Assembly (NCBI RefSeq): GCF_963678975.1
Contig: NC_089272.1
Coordinates: forward strand, 24,431,471 to 24,495,470
Direction of reading: 5' to 3'
Source: Dysidea avara
Lineage: Eukaryota; Porifera; Demospongiae; Dictyoceratida; Dysideidae
DNA: 64,000 nucleotides
Shown: in pieces, positions 41,468 to 54,000 of the stretch
Position numbering within the stretch: the stretch's first letter is position 1
Layout of the letters: the number at the start of each line of letters is the position of its first letter
Made by a program: the position numbers and the translations under genes
The notes under the pieces: generated by a model
What the model saw: only the letters and a program-made list of their open reading frames with translations
What the model was told of the DNA's origin: nothing
The model's database searches: none

Positions 41468-43116
41468 GGGGTGGATCCATGCCAGGAACTGGAAAGGGGA
41501 GGGACACAAGTTGTAAGTGGCTGGGGAGAGCACTAGTTGCTGTACTTTTTAAGTAGTAATAATCACTCCTTAGCAGGTTGATTTTTCTTATTGTGGCCTT
41601 TTGCAGATGGTTGTGAAGTCTTAAAAGCTGTTTAAAAGGCTATGAAAGTCTTAAATACCAGCAACAAGATAATTATTTTAGAGGCGCTTAGTATGTATGA
41701 TGGTGTTGGGAGAGTTTGACAGTTGTTTTAACTTAGATTTTAGGTTGTAATAATGGTGATAATATACAGTTTTCATGACTTATATAAATTGATTTTGGTC
41801 TGACAAGGCAGCTCCTGATGACAGTTGGACAAGGCAGTGCTCCTGATAACGGTTGGACAATTTCCGGACAAATTAGCCAATGTCTGACCATAATTGTATT
41901 TGGCAGGACATAATGTCCTATCAAAGGAGCCCAAAAAGGGGTAGGTAAAAACAGTGGACCCGGGGACCAAGGACCCGGGACCCGGGGACCCACGGAAATC
42001 CAACTCTTCTTGGAATTTTATACACCTCACAGTATTCTAAACTTGTACTAGGTACCTTTGCAAGTAATCTTGCATGGTCAATCCACTTTTTCTCCCCTCA
42101 AGGCGTCTTGCATGATGTTTGCACCAATTAGAAATTATAAGCGCCTCTAAAAAGTGTCTGAAGCTGACTGCATTTATAGGCCACTGCCTGCTGCATGGTA
42201 TGCATACTAGTCTATTATGCCGCCTAGTTACTAAAGTAGTTTAGGAACATTGTGCAAATCCACCATGACGTATGAAGAGCTGCTGGAACTTGCTTAGCTT
42301 GGCTTAGCTGGTAATTGTTTGCCTGCTGCACAATCAGCATACTAGTCTATTATGTCACCTAGCTACTAAAGTTTAGAAACATTATGCAAACAAATACTCT
42401 GGGAAAATAGCGAGTGACCTGTAATTAATGCAGTCTGCTTCAGACACTTTTTCAGAGGCGCTTATAATTTCTAATTGGTGTAAATATCGTGCAAGATGCC
42501 ACGAGGGGGAAAAGTGGATTGGACATGCAAGATTGCTTGCAGAGGTACCTAGTACAAGTATAGAATACTGTGAAGTGTAAAAAGTTCCAAGAAGAGTTGG
42601 ATTTCCGTGGGTCCCCTGGTCCCGGGTCCACTGTTTTTACCTACCCCAAAAACCCAGGGTGTGCATATTTGGTTTACTGTTTACTTTACTACTAATAGCT
42701 GTCTCTTGGTTGCTAGGAGATTAAACATTCAAGCCACCCAAGAGAGTGACCACTAATATACCAACACCAACCCTTCTGCTGTACAGAAACCTCACAAAAT
42801 CACTTGTAATATAGTGTCTCAGCACATAAAAGAATGTCTATCTTCAGCACAACAAAGGGAATGCCTGCAGCCAGAGTGCCTTACATCAGAGAATGCTTAC
42901 TACAGGCAGTGTTATAGGTCACTTGTGTCCTTACAAAGCATAAATTTGTCCGGACAACTTTGGATTTGTCAGGATATTTTGTCCTGACACTTAATAATTC
43001 TTATCGGGAGCACTGCAAGGTGTATAATATTTCTATCAAAAGAAGTATGGCTGTTCAACCAAGGTTGCAGGAAGGGGGATATTTGCCCCAAATGCCTCAT
43101 CCTGGATCCGCCATTG
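41468..43116. mobile_element. Candidate larger hAT-type element with a foldback nested inside
   Basis: The left end CAGGGGTGGATCCATG (41,468) and the right end CTGGATCCGCCATTG (to 43,116) are family ends in inverted orientation. Subterminal blocks are also inverted (GCAGTGCTCCTGATAA near 41,835; its mirror near 43,000–43,015). The flanking 8-mers do not match cleanly, so the pairing of these two ends is an inference. Apart from the inner foldback, the interior holds no transposase I can see. Confidence 0.45.
41938..42647. mobile_element. Foldback element with G/C-rich ends
   Basis: The ends GGGGTAGGTAAAAACAGTGG and their mirror are flanked by AAAAA on both sides. The arms (about 41,938–42,175 and 42,427–42,647) match in mirror. 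The left arm alone has an expanded ACCCGGGGACC-type minisatellite (about 41,957–41,993). Between the arms is a direct repeat of about 70 bp (42,184–42,253 and 42,316–42,385, phrase GCATACTAGTCTATTATG). Confidence 0.75.
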
Positions 43117-44291
43117 AAGGTATATGTGAATTGGTACTTTAAGTCATAGGTCAAGATTTTGCAGGTCAAGAATTTGACTGTGGTTGCAAATCAGTATATG
43201 CCTAGTGCTATATGTTATAGCCCTTTTCCACAATAATCTGTGACCATAGTCAAAAGTTGACACTTTTGTGCACTATTTACTCACATGGCTTTGACTGCTC
43301 CAGATAAACAGCTTTACCATTGCCTTGGACTTACAATTGATCTTGTCCACTCACTGTCAGTTTTCCTGTGGTCATATAACTTGCAATACATTGGGAGTGA
43401 CATTCCCTTAAATGTGTAACCAACTGCCTGGCATTCCAAGACAGAATGTCCATCACTTTCCAGCTTTCCAGCAGCAGCAGCAGAGCCTACAAAAAGTTTG
43501 ATTCTACATGCATTTTGATTGAATATGGGCTCCTAATAGAGAAATTTAAAAATGTGTCATGCGTCTTTACCTAACTAGCTATTGTGTATTTCTGTGTGTG
43601 AGCTTATTTATGCTGGCTATTGACTGTATATGTACACAGTGCTTTATCCATGACTCCCAGATCCATTGTACAAAGTTTCTATTGAGTGATCGGCTAAGAT
43701 GATTATGGGTTACCATTGGATGCATAATGTGAGTCACTAAAGCCATAAATTGTATATCTATGTATAAACATCAGTCAGCTGTCCAATACATTAGTAACCC
43801 CCCATGTATTAGTGCTGCTCACTTGTCTAATTGATGTGCATTTATGCTGTTGCAAATGCTGCAAAGTTTCAAACCCCATTTGTTTTCAATTAGGGGTGTG
43901 TGTGCTTCCTATTCCTCTACCATTGTCAGTTACTAGTTATCTGTAAATTTATCACTAAAATAGTAGCAATAGGCTATAGTAGTTTGCAAGAATATAATTT
44001 TATCTGGCAGATACTAAAGTACTTGGTTTTGAAGATATAGCTATGAGGCTTCTGATTTTTACAAAACTTTTATTCAGTCTAAACTAATGTGCAGTGTGTA
44101 CTAAACCTTTCCCTACTGATTGGTTACAACTTTCAGTGGCCTGGCAAAGAGAGGTCACAATGAGGAAACCAGTGCAGGAAAATCTGCAACCAAAGCACAT
44201 GTGATTGCTTAAAGGACTTCACCTGTTAAGAATTGCATGGGCATGAGCATGTGTCCACATGTGCACACAACATTCTTCACAGAAAATTATA
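43117..44291. other. Non-coding stretch
   Basis: Loose fragments of the TTGACC/TGTGGTTGCAAAT family near 43,140–43,280. Otherwise no feature. Confidence 0.35.
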
Positions 44292-44599
44292 CTAAAGCAA
44301 AAACAGCCTTGAGGCTGTAAAAAAAGGGCGCTGCCAAGCAAAGTAGGATCAATCAAACAAGCTTATTCAACATGACTGGTAAGAAAAAAGACTGATATCA
44401 AGTTGCGGCCAAATAGATTGGAATATTACCATGATCAATCTGTTAAACAACCAAGGATTGATATCAAGTTGTGGCCAATACTTGGCCGCAACTTGATATC
44501 AGTCTTTTCTTACCAGTCATGTTGAATAAGCTTGTTTGATTGATCCTACTTTGCTTGGCAGCACCCTTTTTTACAACCCCAAGGCTGTTTTTGTTTTAG
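44292..44599. mobile_element. Near-perfect foldback MITE, arms of about 115 bp
   Basis: The left arm (AAAACAGCCTTGAGGCTGT, then GCGCTGCCAAGCAAAG to TATCAAGTTGCGGCCA) is mirrored at 44,480–44,599 with only a few differences. The loop is about 66 bp and repeats the phrase TGATATCAAGTTGTGGCCA. The high arm identity suggests recent activity or gene conversion. Confidence 0.82.
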
Positions 44600-46120
44600 G
44601 ATATCACATATTTTTTTCACTGAGCAAGACCAAAAAAATTAATGCATAGAGCTAATAGCTAGTTTCATACAAGCCACCTTTGGATATCACAACAGCTTCA
44701 ACAGTTATTGTGTGTACTACATCATATATATAGCTTGGGACATGAAGTGGCAAAACCAAAGAATGTAGTTTGGTACAAGTAGGCAGGTACTTGTTGGTGT
44801 CGCAACCTTAGTAGGGTCATGGTATGGTTTCTAGGCACCATTAAAACCATCAGTGAACAGATTGAGTAAAGGCCATCTCCCGGCAGGTGAGAATGTGCCC
44901 CAAACTTCTTATTATACTGGATTCTCTCTTGAAATGCACAAACAAAGCTGTATTGTGGGCTGCGTTAGCTACTTCAGATCCATTATTAAATAACAATTGA
45001 ACAACAAACACTTACGAGAATAGCACATGCAATGGCAAGTTCATTGAGGCTACTACATTGATCATGTTCACCTAGCGTTGATGTTTACGGCCGAATTTGC
45101 ATCGAGTTCACCGACTGTAAATAAACGCTACTGTAGTTAGAGGTGCCTTAAATTTAAGATAGGGTTCTAAAAGACCGTAAAATAAATCAGCAATTAGCGT
45201 AGGTTACATTATTATCCTATGAGTACACGTATGGAAATTAACTCACCACTTCCCAGAAAAACAGCAAGTCATAATCGAGTGAAACTACTCCATATGTTTA
45301 ATTACATATCAAAGATTGTCCCATGAAGCGCAAGAGTGAATGAATCAAACTTTGAGAAAATCGCTTATAGTGGCTCTCGCAAGAGAGGTGGAGTTCCAAG
45401 ACTTGTACTGAAGAAGTTTAACTAGCCAAAGAACTTGTGATAGCAAGTCCTGTAGAACTTTCACAGTCTAAGATGTAAGAGTAAAAATAAAAGCGGCTCG
45501 CACTAATGAGGATGCGAAGGAGAAGGAGAAGAATATGACATTTTCAGCAAAATTTCATGCGGTGTTACTGAAATATAACAGGGATTACTTACTTAGTAAT
45601 ACGCTTATATAGCAATATACCAAAGGTTTTGTTGTATCGCGAGGTTTTTTTTTACAAAAGTATAGTTTTAAAGGTAGGTTTTAGGTGTGCATTCTATTAG
45701 AGTTAGTCGTTCGTGTAAATAACTCATGGTAGCTACTTTCCTTGGCCGCACAACTCACTACCGTGAGTCTTGATTTAAGACATAGTAAGTCATTCTCAGA
45801 TCAGCTTGCACTTTAGCTGTAATGAACATTTAGGGCTGAAGGATTTACATTGAAAATGTTAGTACCACCAGTGTGAAAGTGTATACATTTCAACAAAAAT
45901 TAGATATGTTGATTGATGGATTTATAGTACTCTTAATTTCAGTACAGCATGACAATGCTGAAAGTTAGTGGTAAAAGGATTTACTAGAGCTTCGATTATA
46001 GCTGTTTCTAACCTGTGGGAGTATGATGGCATAAGTAATAACTATTATGTTGTACATATCTATGTCAAAAAAACCAAACTATGATAAAGAGTGTGTACTT
46101 CAGAATAGATAAGTTGTGAA
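44600..46120. other. Non-coding stretch with a CpG-richer block near 45,060–45,560
   Basis: The block has more CG dinucleotides than its surroundings and could be a promoter or first exon, but I find no convincing ORF or splice pattern. Nothing else. Confidence 0.3.
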
Positions 46121-46124
46121 TCAT

Positions 46125-48341
46125 GGGTAGCAGCCAAAAAATAACTGCATCACACAATGATGTTACTATCAATCAATTTTTTACTAATGACATGGTGATG
46201 CTGTCACTTTAAAAGAGTTATTGGTGTTGAAGCCTATTTCATTCTTCAAAGAATTTTACGTTTCCTAAAAGAAAATTTGGCACGCAAGGAAAAGATCAGA
46301 GATCATTTCGTTCTGAATGGTACACCTCTTACACATGACTACATTATAATGCTACTTCCGATGCGGCGTTTTGTCATCTCTGCATGACAGCAGAATTCGA
46401 GAAGTTCCTGGGTAGCACGAAAAGGGATCCTGCATTCATTAGTGCTGGCTTCACGTATTGGAAGGAAGCAGTTACAGTGTTTAAGAAGCACATGGACAGC
46501 GCTTGCAATTGCCATCAAGAAGCTGTAGAGGCCATCGAAATACTTCCAGACAGGTTAAGGACATTGGTGAGCTCTGTGATACTTCAACCAGTAAAGAGAA
46601 GGCTGCTAACAGAGCAATGTTTAAACGTATTTTGCAAAACTTGTGTTTCTTAGTTCACTGAGGACTGGCTTTTGGAGGACATGACAGTGGACTGGACAGC
46701 AATTTTACCCAGTTACTTCAATTGAGATTGTATGATTGCCCTGAAATACTTGCATGGATGGCTAAGAAGACAAACAAGTACACTTCGGCAGGTATGCAGA
46801 ATGATTGCTTAAAAGAAATGGCTTTTTACATTGTAAGACAAATTTTCAGAGATGTTGCTCGCAATGGGTTTTATACAATTATGGCTGATGAATGTACTGA
46901 CGTGTCCAATAAAGAGCAGTTCACTATAGGTTTAAGATGGGATGAAGATCTTGTAGATCATGAAGATGTATTGGGCTTGTATAAAGTAGATGCAATTGAT
47001 GCAGGTAGCTTAGTTAATGCTATTGACGATGTCTTAATAAAGAGAGCTAACTTGTCTTATAGTCAGTGTCGTGGCCAGTGCTATGATGATGCTTCTAATA
47101 TGTTGAGGAGTAGAAATGGTGTTGCTAAACAGATTCAAGCAAAAGAAAGTCACACAGTACTAACTCACTGCTATGGGCATGCACTCATCTTGCAATAAGT
47201 GACACCATCAAGCAATCCAGGCTATTCTGTGACTCCATGGATACAGCTTTTGAAATAAGCAAATTGATTCGTTTTTCTTCCAAATGAAATGCAGCATTTG
47301 ACAGGGAAGTTCCTGGAGATGAAGATGGCTATACTATGGGTATTCGAGCATTTTGTCCTACTAGGTGGACAGTTAGAGGTGATGCTATTGCAAGTATTAT
47401 TGAGAATCACTATTTTATGTCACAAGTCTGGGAGGAGTGCTTGGAAACAAAATTAGACCCAGATGTAAAGGGGAGGATAATCAGTGCTAAAACACAGATG
47501 TCATAGTACAAATTGTTGTTTGACTTGCATCTGTGTAAGAAGATTTTGCTGATTACAGTAAAACATTACAAAAGCAAACTCTATCTGCTGCTGAAGGTCA
47601 AGAAGTTGCCAGGCTTACCATTACAACATTAAAAGGCATGAGAAGTGGTGAGGCATTTGATATGTTTTTGAGCTTGTTGAAAAGTTTTGTGATAAGCATG
47701 ATGTTGGCAAGCCTTCTCTTCCACGAAAAAGAAAAGCTCCTCGTCATCTGGAAGTTGGCACAGGCGAAGGTTACCATAGCACTTCAGTACAGGAACACTA
47801 TCGTCCAATTTATTATGAAGTCCTTGACTTTGTAATTATAGGGATTACAGACCGCTTTGATCAGCCAGGATACACTCTGTACCAAAGTCTTGAAGACCTT
47901 CTGGTCAACGCTGTCAACAATGCTCCATATGATGAATGCTTTATAGATATCACATCCTTTTACAAAGATGATTTGAACCCTAGTGAACTGTCTGCACAAC
48001 TGAAAATGCTCAGTGTTCACTTTGCTGAACAAGGCAACAAGGTCACTCTACAGGACTGCATAAAATATTTCCGGAATTTATCAGCTGCACAGCGTTCCTT
48101 TTATAGCCAGGTTTGCATTCTAATGCGGTTAATTCTGGTGATGCCTGCAACGAATGCAGTGAGCTTTTCAGCTATGCAAAGACTCAAAAGTTATTTGAGA
48201 AGTACAATGACACAAAGCAGATTGAACCACTTAATGATTATACATCTTATAATGCTGGATAGTCTTGATTTTAATGCTACTGGCAACCAGTTTATTCAAG
48301 GGAGTGAACAGCGTCTTCAATTCTTTGGCAAGTTTGAGTAG
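46125..48341 (+). pseudogene. Dead hAT/ZMYM1-like transposase (TTF zinc finger, DUF4371-type core, hAT dimerisation)
   Basis: Three parts of the family are seen in order. (1) A TTF-type zinc finger with W-Y-T-S-Y, then DAAFCHLC and GFTYWKEA near 46,310–46,480, broken by a TGA where W is expected (about 46,338). (2) The catalytic-core region with MADECTDVSNKEQ and GQCYDDASNM at 46,722–47,198. (3) A C-terminal dimerisation block with MPATNAVSFSAMQRLKSYLRSTMTQSRLNH (residues split here by the frame 47,973–48,341). Stops and frameshifts occur near 46,650, 47,198, 47,285 and 47,505. No terminal inverted repeats were found. Domesticated ZMYM genes share this architecture, but this copy is clearly broken. 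Confidence 0.85.
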
Positions 48342-48739
48342 CTAATGCATGTAAGACTCATTGACATATGCCTGATTGTAAACATGTGTTATAGTAGTGA
48401 AACTAATTCAGTACTTACAATACATGATCATTACAATAATCACATGATTACTAGTATTACATGATTACTAAATGACTACAATGCTGTACTTAATAAATTG
48501 TTATGAAAATTTATGAGAAATTGAAATTCTTTTCAACCACCTGAAATGAATATAATAACCTTCATGATTCATGGTTTCTGGGGGGCATGCCCCCAGACTC
48601 CCCTAGAATGGCATGAAAGTGTGCCCAACTCTGTTCCACCTTCATAGTCTTAAATTTGCCACAGAAATCTGTCTGACCAATGACAAATTGCTTCTGACTC
48701 CTCTGCAGCAGTGATACATCAACTTTTGTTTATATAAGC
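48342..48739. other. Non-coding stretch
   Basis: Near 48,580 the near-palindrome GGGGGGCATGCCCCC sits in a phrase common at the ends of dispersed repeats. No gene. Confidence 0.35.
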
Positions 48740-48850
48740 TGGCAGCGTGTGCTATGTAGCTAATGGCTACAATCATTGGTATTATGTGTGGAGGTCCCTG
48801 GTTTAAATCCAGATAGACCTGCAACATGTACTCATACCTTCTCCTAGAAC
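48740..48850 (+). mobile_element. Diverged tRNA-derived SINE head
   Basis: Box-A-like TAGCTAATGG (about 48,756) and box-B-like GGTTTAAATCC (about 48,808) stand about 55 bases apart. CTGG/CCAG could close a T-arm-like stem. A 'CCTTCTCC' phrase follows, as in the SINE at 3255–3465. A true tRNA is unlikely because no acceptor or anticodon stem forms. Confidence 0.4.
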
Positions 48851-50164
48851 TAGAAAACTAGAAATGATTAAATGGGCACATATTTGATCTATGTTACATG
48901 GAGCTGGGCAATATTGCATTACTTACCACAAATGAAGGCATTTGAGTGAGGCTTTATTGCAACTTAAAATACTGCAATACTGGGTCTAAGTTTAAGCACC
49001 TGACTAATGAAATAACCATTTGCATCTTAATCGTGTACTGTACTGTCTCATTAGAAAGAACCATGCATACGTGAAACTTTTGCTATACGTATGTGACTTG
49101 AATTTACACAAAGCCATCCCTTTAGGCAAAATGTCGAATGCAGAGAATCCCAATGCATATTCCAGGCTCAGCTTCTTTGAGTGGCATGGCTCACTATCAT
49201 GTACCTCAATCAAGTTAGGATACTGGAATGCCATCCATACACTTTGCATTGCTGTGTCTGTACTCTCATTGGCCAACAGAGTTATGATCAATTTTCAGCA
49301 TATATACAAAATACCATTGTTTTGGGCAACTGTTCATCAGAATAATCATTATATTGAAAATCATAGGCTAACCATCAGCTCAAACCATATTTGAAAGAAT
49401 GTAGAATAATAAAGCAATCGAGATATACTAAAACTATGCATTCCAGTATCTGAGATTTGTTAATAAAAAAAACATTCCATATATTCCCTGGCACAAAATA
49501 ACAATGCACATTTAACTTGGGATTGTTCTGTCATCTGGGCTCCTATGGGGATGAAAATTGATATGGGGTTTGTCCATATGCTAGAAATCTTTTGTCATGT
49601 AAGTAACTTTTGTGTTGTTTTGTCGTCTTTTTAAGCCTTATAATGTATGCCGAATACTTTGAAATTAAAAAAAAAACAATGTTAGTTACTTTGCTTGAGT
49701 TACCAATTTTCAGCTACACAACAATAATATTTTGTAGGAAGGTGCTATTCATCCAGTTCCATACGAAATACAAAACTTACACAAAAGGTTGGCAAAATGA
49801 AAAAAATGGGGCGAAAGGCCAGTGTGTGCTACTGCTGCTAGCTGCTCACATTCCCTACTTTCTGTCTTATAAATGTGATTCAATAAGTAACCTGTAGTAC
49901 TATTTCTAGCCATACAACCCCATTAAGGGTACTTAAAGTAGACTAAGGCTCAAAGGCCATGCAGTAACAGAGTATAAGTTGGTGACCTTGAGAGCATCTG
50001 AGCCATCTTGTCACTTGCACAGTCACACTCATTTTCTCTTTTGTAGATTTGTATTGTCAATGTTTTGCTTCCTTTCATATAGAATGATGCATAACCAGTC
50101 ACTTATCAGTTATGGTAGAAGAGGGATTTCCTTAATGTGTATATTTTTACTGATAGTAGTAGTA
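48851..50164. other. Non-coding stretch
   Basis: ORFs of up to 124 codons exist (for example 49,020–49,394 plus) but show no domain or splice signal I trust. Confidence 0.3.
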
Positions 50165-51019
50165 CAGTATCAAGACACACGGTAGTGTGTCGTGCGGCCC
50201 AAGAAGCCGGCGCGCAACCCCGTGAGTATATTGACAGGAAGAAAGAAAACGCAATTTTCGCACCTCCGTAGCTCTGTGCTGCCTTGATGAAACAAGACAA
50301 ATTTTGCTGTGCACATTCCCTCCAACTGCAGTACTCCACATTCCAAATTTGAGCGAAATCGCTTCAGGCATTCCTGAGATATGCGACTTCAAAAATTGGC
50401 TTAGTTTCTTCGTTTTTTTTTTCTTCTTATTTTTCTTCCTCTTTTCGCACACTTACAAAAACTGCTATAAAACGCGAACGCGTTATCCGATTGCCTTGAA
50501 ATTTGGCACACAGAAGGGGGGTATAAAGGCGCATCTCTGTACCAACTTTGGCTGGAATACCATAAACAGGCAAAGAGTTATGAGCGATTATGCACGAAAA
50601 ATAACACCAATATGTTGTCACGCCTACAGGGTAAACCGCGTATGGGAAGAAACTGAAAATCGGTGGGTGAATAGGTTAACTATTGAACCTCAAACCTTTT
50701 GTGGTTTGAAAGAAATCGAGCTAAAAACCAGGAAGATACAGCGAAAAAATCAACAGTGTGTAACAATTACGCAATCGAGATTAGCTAATTTTTATTATTA
50801 TTATTATTATTATTATGCTTGCCACGCCTACCAGATAAACCACTTGGGGTAATGCTTTGAAAATCGCTGTACAGATGGAGTTATCATCTTAGAAAGGCTC
50901 TTCAATGGTGTAGAAAAATCAGACTTAAAGCCACGGAGTTATAACACGAAATCCAACTTGGTGTAGCAAGTGCGAGATCGAGATACTCTAATAGAGCAGT
51001 CATCCTAATAGAGCAGTCA
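50165..51019. repeat. Dispersed-repeat block, GC-richer than its surroundings
   Basis: Rich in CG dinucleotides (for example GCGGCCCAAGAAGCCGGCGC near 50,192), with long ORFs on both strands and a (TTA)n run near 50,793–50,816. It ends in the 'GATCGAGATACTCTAATAG' core that the hAT MITEs also carry. Phrases such as CACGCCTACAGGGTAAACC and CACGCCTACCAGATAAACC repeat within it. I take it as a transposon remnant of unknown class. Confidence 0.45.
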
Positions 51020-54000
51020 CCCTGAACAGAATTCAAGAGATCAGTTAGAAATAAGTAACCTGTATAGAGATCAGCTACAAACAAATCACCCTGTAGAGAG
51101 TTCAGCTACAAACAATTCACCCTGTTCAGACATCAGTTAGAAGAAGTTTTCTTGTAGAGAGTTCAGTTACAAACAAATCACCCTGTTGAAAGATCAGCTA
51201 GAAGATGTCACCTTATAGATAGTTCAGTTACAAAGAAACCACCATGTAGAGAATTCAGCTACAAACTAGTGACCCTGTAGATACATCAGCTAGAAGAAGT
51301 TACCTTGTAGAGAGTTCAGCTACAAAGAAACCATTCTGTAAAGAACTCAGCTGCAAACAAATCACCTGTACAGAATTCAGCTACAAACAAATCACCCTGT
51401 AGAGAGATCAGCTAGAAGAAGTTACCTTGTTGATAGTTCAGCTACAAACAAATCATCCTGTAGAGAGATCAGCTAGAAGAAGGTACCTTGTAGATAGTTC
51501 AGCTACAAACAATTCACCCTGTACAGAGCTCAGTTAAAAGAGGTTTCCTTGTAGAGAGTTCAGCTACAGACAAATCACCCTGTAGAGAGATCAGTTAGAA
51601 GAAGTTACCTTGTAGATCGTTCAGCTACAAACAATTCACCCTGTAAAGAGATCAGCTAGAAGAAGTTACCTTGTAGAGAGTCCAGCTACAAAGAAACCAT
51701 CATGTAGAGAATTCAGCCGCAAACAAATCATGTATAGAGAGTTCAGCTACAAACAAATCTCCCTGTAGAGAGATCAGCTAGAAGAAGTTTCCTTGTAGAG
51801 AGTTCTGCTACAAACAAATCACCCTGTAGAAAGATCAGCTAGAAGAAATCACCTTGTAGAGAGTTCAGCTTCAAAGAAGCAATCATGTGAGAGTTCAGGT
51901 ACAAACAAATTGTCCTGTAGAGAGATCAGCTAGAAGAAGTTACCTTGTAGAGAGTTCAGCTACAAAGAAACCATCATGTAGATAGTTCAGGTACAAACAA
52001 ATCACCCTGTAGAAAGATCAGCTATAGAAGAAATCACCTTGTAGAGAGTTCAGCTACAAAGAAACTATCATGTAGAGAGTTCAACTACAAACAAATCACC
52101 CTGTAGAAAAATCAGCTATAGAAGAAATCACCTTGTAGAGAGTTCAGCTACAAAGAAACCATCATGTAGAGAGTTCAGCTACAAACAAATCGGCCTGTAG
52201 AGAGATCAGCTAGAAGAAATTACCTTGTAGAGAGTTCAACTACAAAGAAACCATCATGTAGAGAGTTCAGCTACAAACAAATCACCTGTAGAGAGTTAAG
52301 CTACAAACAAATCTCCCTGTAGAGAGATCAGCTAGAAGAAGTCACCTTGCAGGGAGTTCAGTTACAAAGAAATAAACCATGTAGAGAGTTCAGCTGCAAA
52401 CAAATCACCTGTAGAGAGTTCAGCTAGAAACAAGTCACCCTGTAGAGAGATCAGGTCACCTTGTAGATAGTTCAGCTAGAAAAAATCACATTGTAGAGCT
52501 ACAAAGAAACTACCATGTAGAGTTCAGCTGCAAACAAATCACCCTGTAGAGAACTCAGCTACAAACAAATCGCCCTGTAGAAAGATTAGCTAGAAGAAGT
52601 TACCTTATAGGGAGTTCAGCTATGAACAGATCACCCTGTAGAGAGTTCAGCTACAAACAAATCACCCTGTAGAGAGTTCAGCTACAAACAAATCATCCTG
52701 TAGAGAGTTCAGTTACAAAGAAACCACCATGTAGAGAGTTCAGCTGCAAAAAAAATCAATCACTCTGTTGAGAGTTCAACTAGAAGAAGTCACCTTGTAG
52801 AGAGTTAAGCTGCAAATAAATCACCCTGTAGAGAATTCAGCTACAAACAAATCACCCTGTAGAAAGATCAGCTAGAAGAAGTTACCTTGTAGAGAGTTCA
52901 GCTACAAAGAAACCACCATGTAGAGAGTTCAGCTGCAAACAAATCACCTGTAGAGAGTTCAGCTAGAAACAAGTCACCCTGTAGAGAGATCAGCTAAAAA
53001 CAAGTCACCCTGTAGAGAGTTCAGCTAGAAGAAGTCACATTGTAGAGAGTTCAGCTACAAAGAAACTACCACGTAGAGAGTTCAGCTGCAAACAAATCAT
53101 CCTGTAGAGAGTTCAGCTAGAAGAAGTCACCTTTTAGAGAGTTCAGCTACAAAGCAACCACCATGTAAAGAGTTCAGCTGCAAAAAACTCAATCACCTTG
53201 TAGAAAGATCGGCTAGAAGAAGTTACCTTGTAGAGAGTTCAGCTACAAAGAAACCACCATGTAGAGAGTTCAGCTGCAAACAAATCACCTATAGAGAGTT
53301 CAGCTAGAAACAAGTCACCCTGTAGAGAGTTCAGCTAGAAGAAGTCACATTGTAGAGAGTTCAGCTACAATGAAACTCCCATGTAGAGAGTTCAGCTGCA
53401 AACAAATCACCCTGTAGAGAACTCAGCTACAAACAAATATGCAGTGTAAAAAGATCAGCTAGAAGAAGTTACCTTGTAGAGAGTTCAGCTACAACGAAAC
53501 CACCATGTAGAGAGTTCAGCTACAAACAAATCACCTGTAGAGAGTTCAGCTAGAAACAAGTCACCCTGTAGAGAGATCAGCTAGAAACAAGTCACCTTGT
53601 AGAGAGTTCAGCTAGAAGAAGTCACGTTGTAGAGAGTTCAGCTACAAAGAAACCACCATTTAGAGAGTTCAGCTGCAAACAAATCACCCAGTAGAAAGTT
53701 CAGCTATGAACAGATCACCCTGTTGAGAGTTCAGTTAGAAACAAGGAATCCTGTAGAGAGATCACCTAGAAGTATCGCCTTGTAGAGAGTTCAGCTACAA
53801 ACAAATCACCTGTAGAGAGTTCAGCTACAAACAAATCACCCTGTAGAGAGATCAGCTAGAAGAAGTCACCTTGTAGAGAGTTCAGCTATAAAGAAACCAC
53901 CATGTAGAGAATTCAGCTGCAAGCAAAAAACTGTAGAGAACTCAGCTACAAGCAAATTGCCCTGTAGAAAGATCAGCTAGAAGAAGTTACCTTGTAGGGA

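Noticed and set aside
45060-45560. CpG-richer block as the promoter or first exon of an unseen gene
   Set aside because: No ORF, start codon with good context or paired splice sites could be tied to it.
48756-48830. Possible tRNA gene with box A and box B
   Set aside because: Only a T-arm-like stem forms; no acceptor stem or anticodon arm, so it was listed as a SINE head.
49020-49394. 124-codon ORF on the plus strand
   Set aside because: No domain, no splice context and amino-acid make-up like random AT-rich DNA.
50147-50852. ORFs of 101 and 182 codons on opposite strands
   Set aside because: They lie in a dispersed-repeat block with a homopolymer and a (TTA)n run coding K- and Y-tracts; no domain. 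They are taken as by-products of the repeat.
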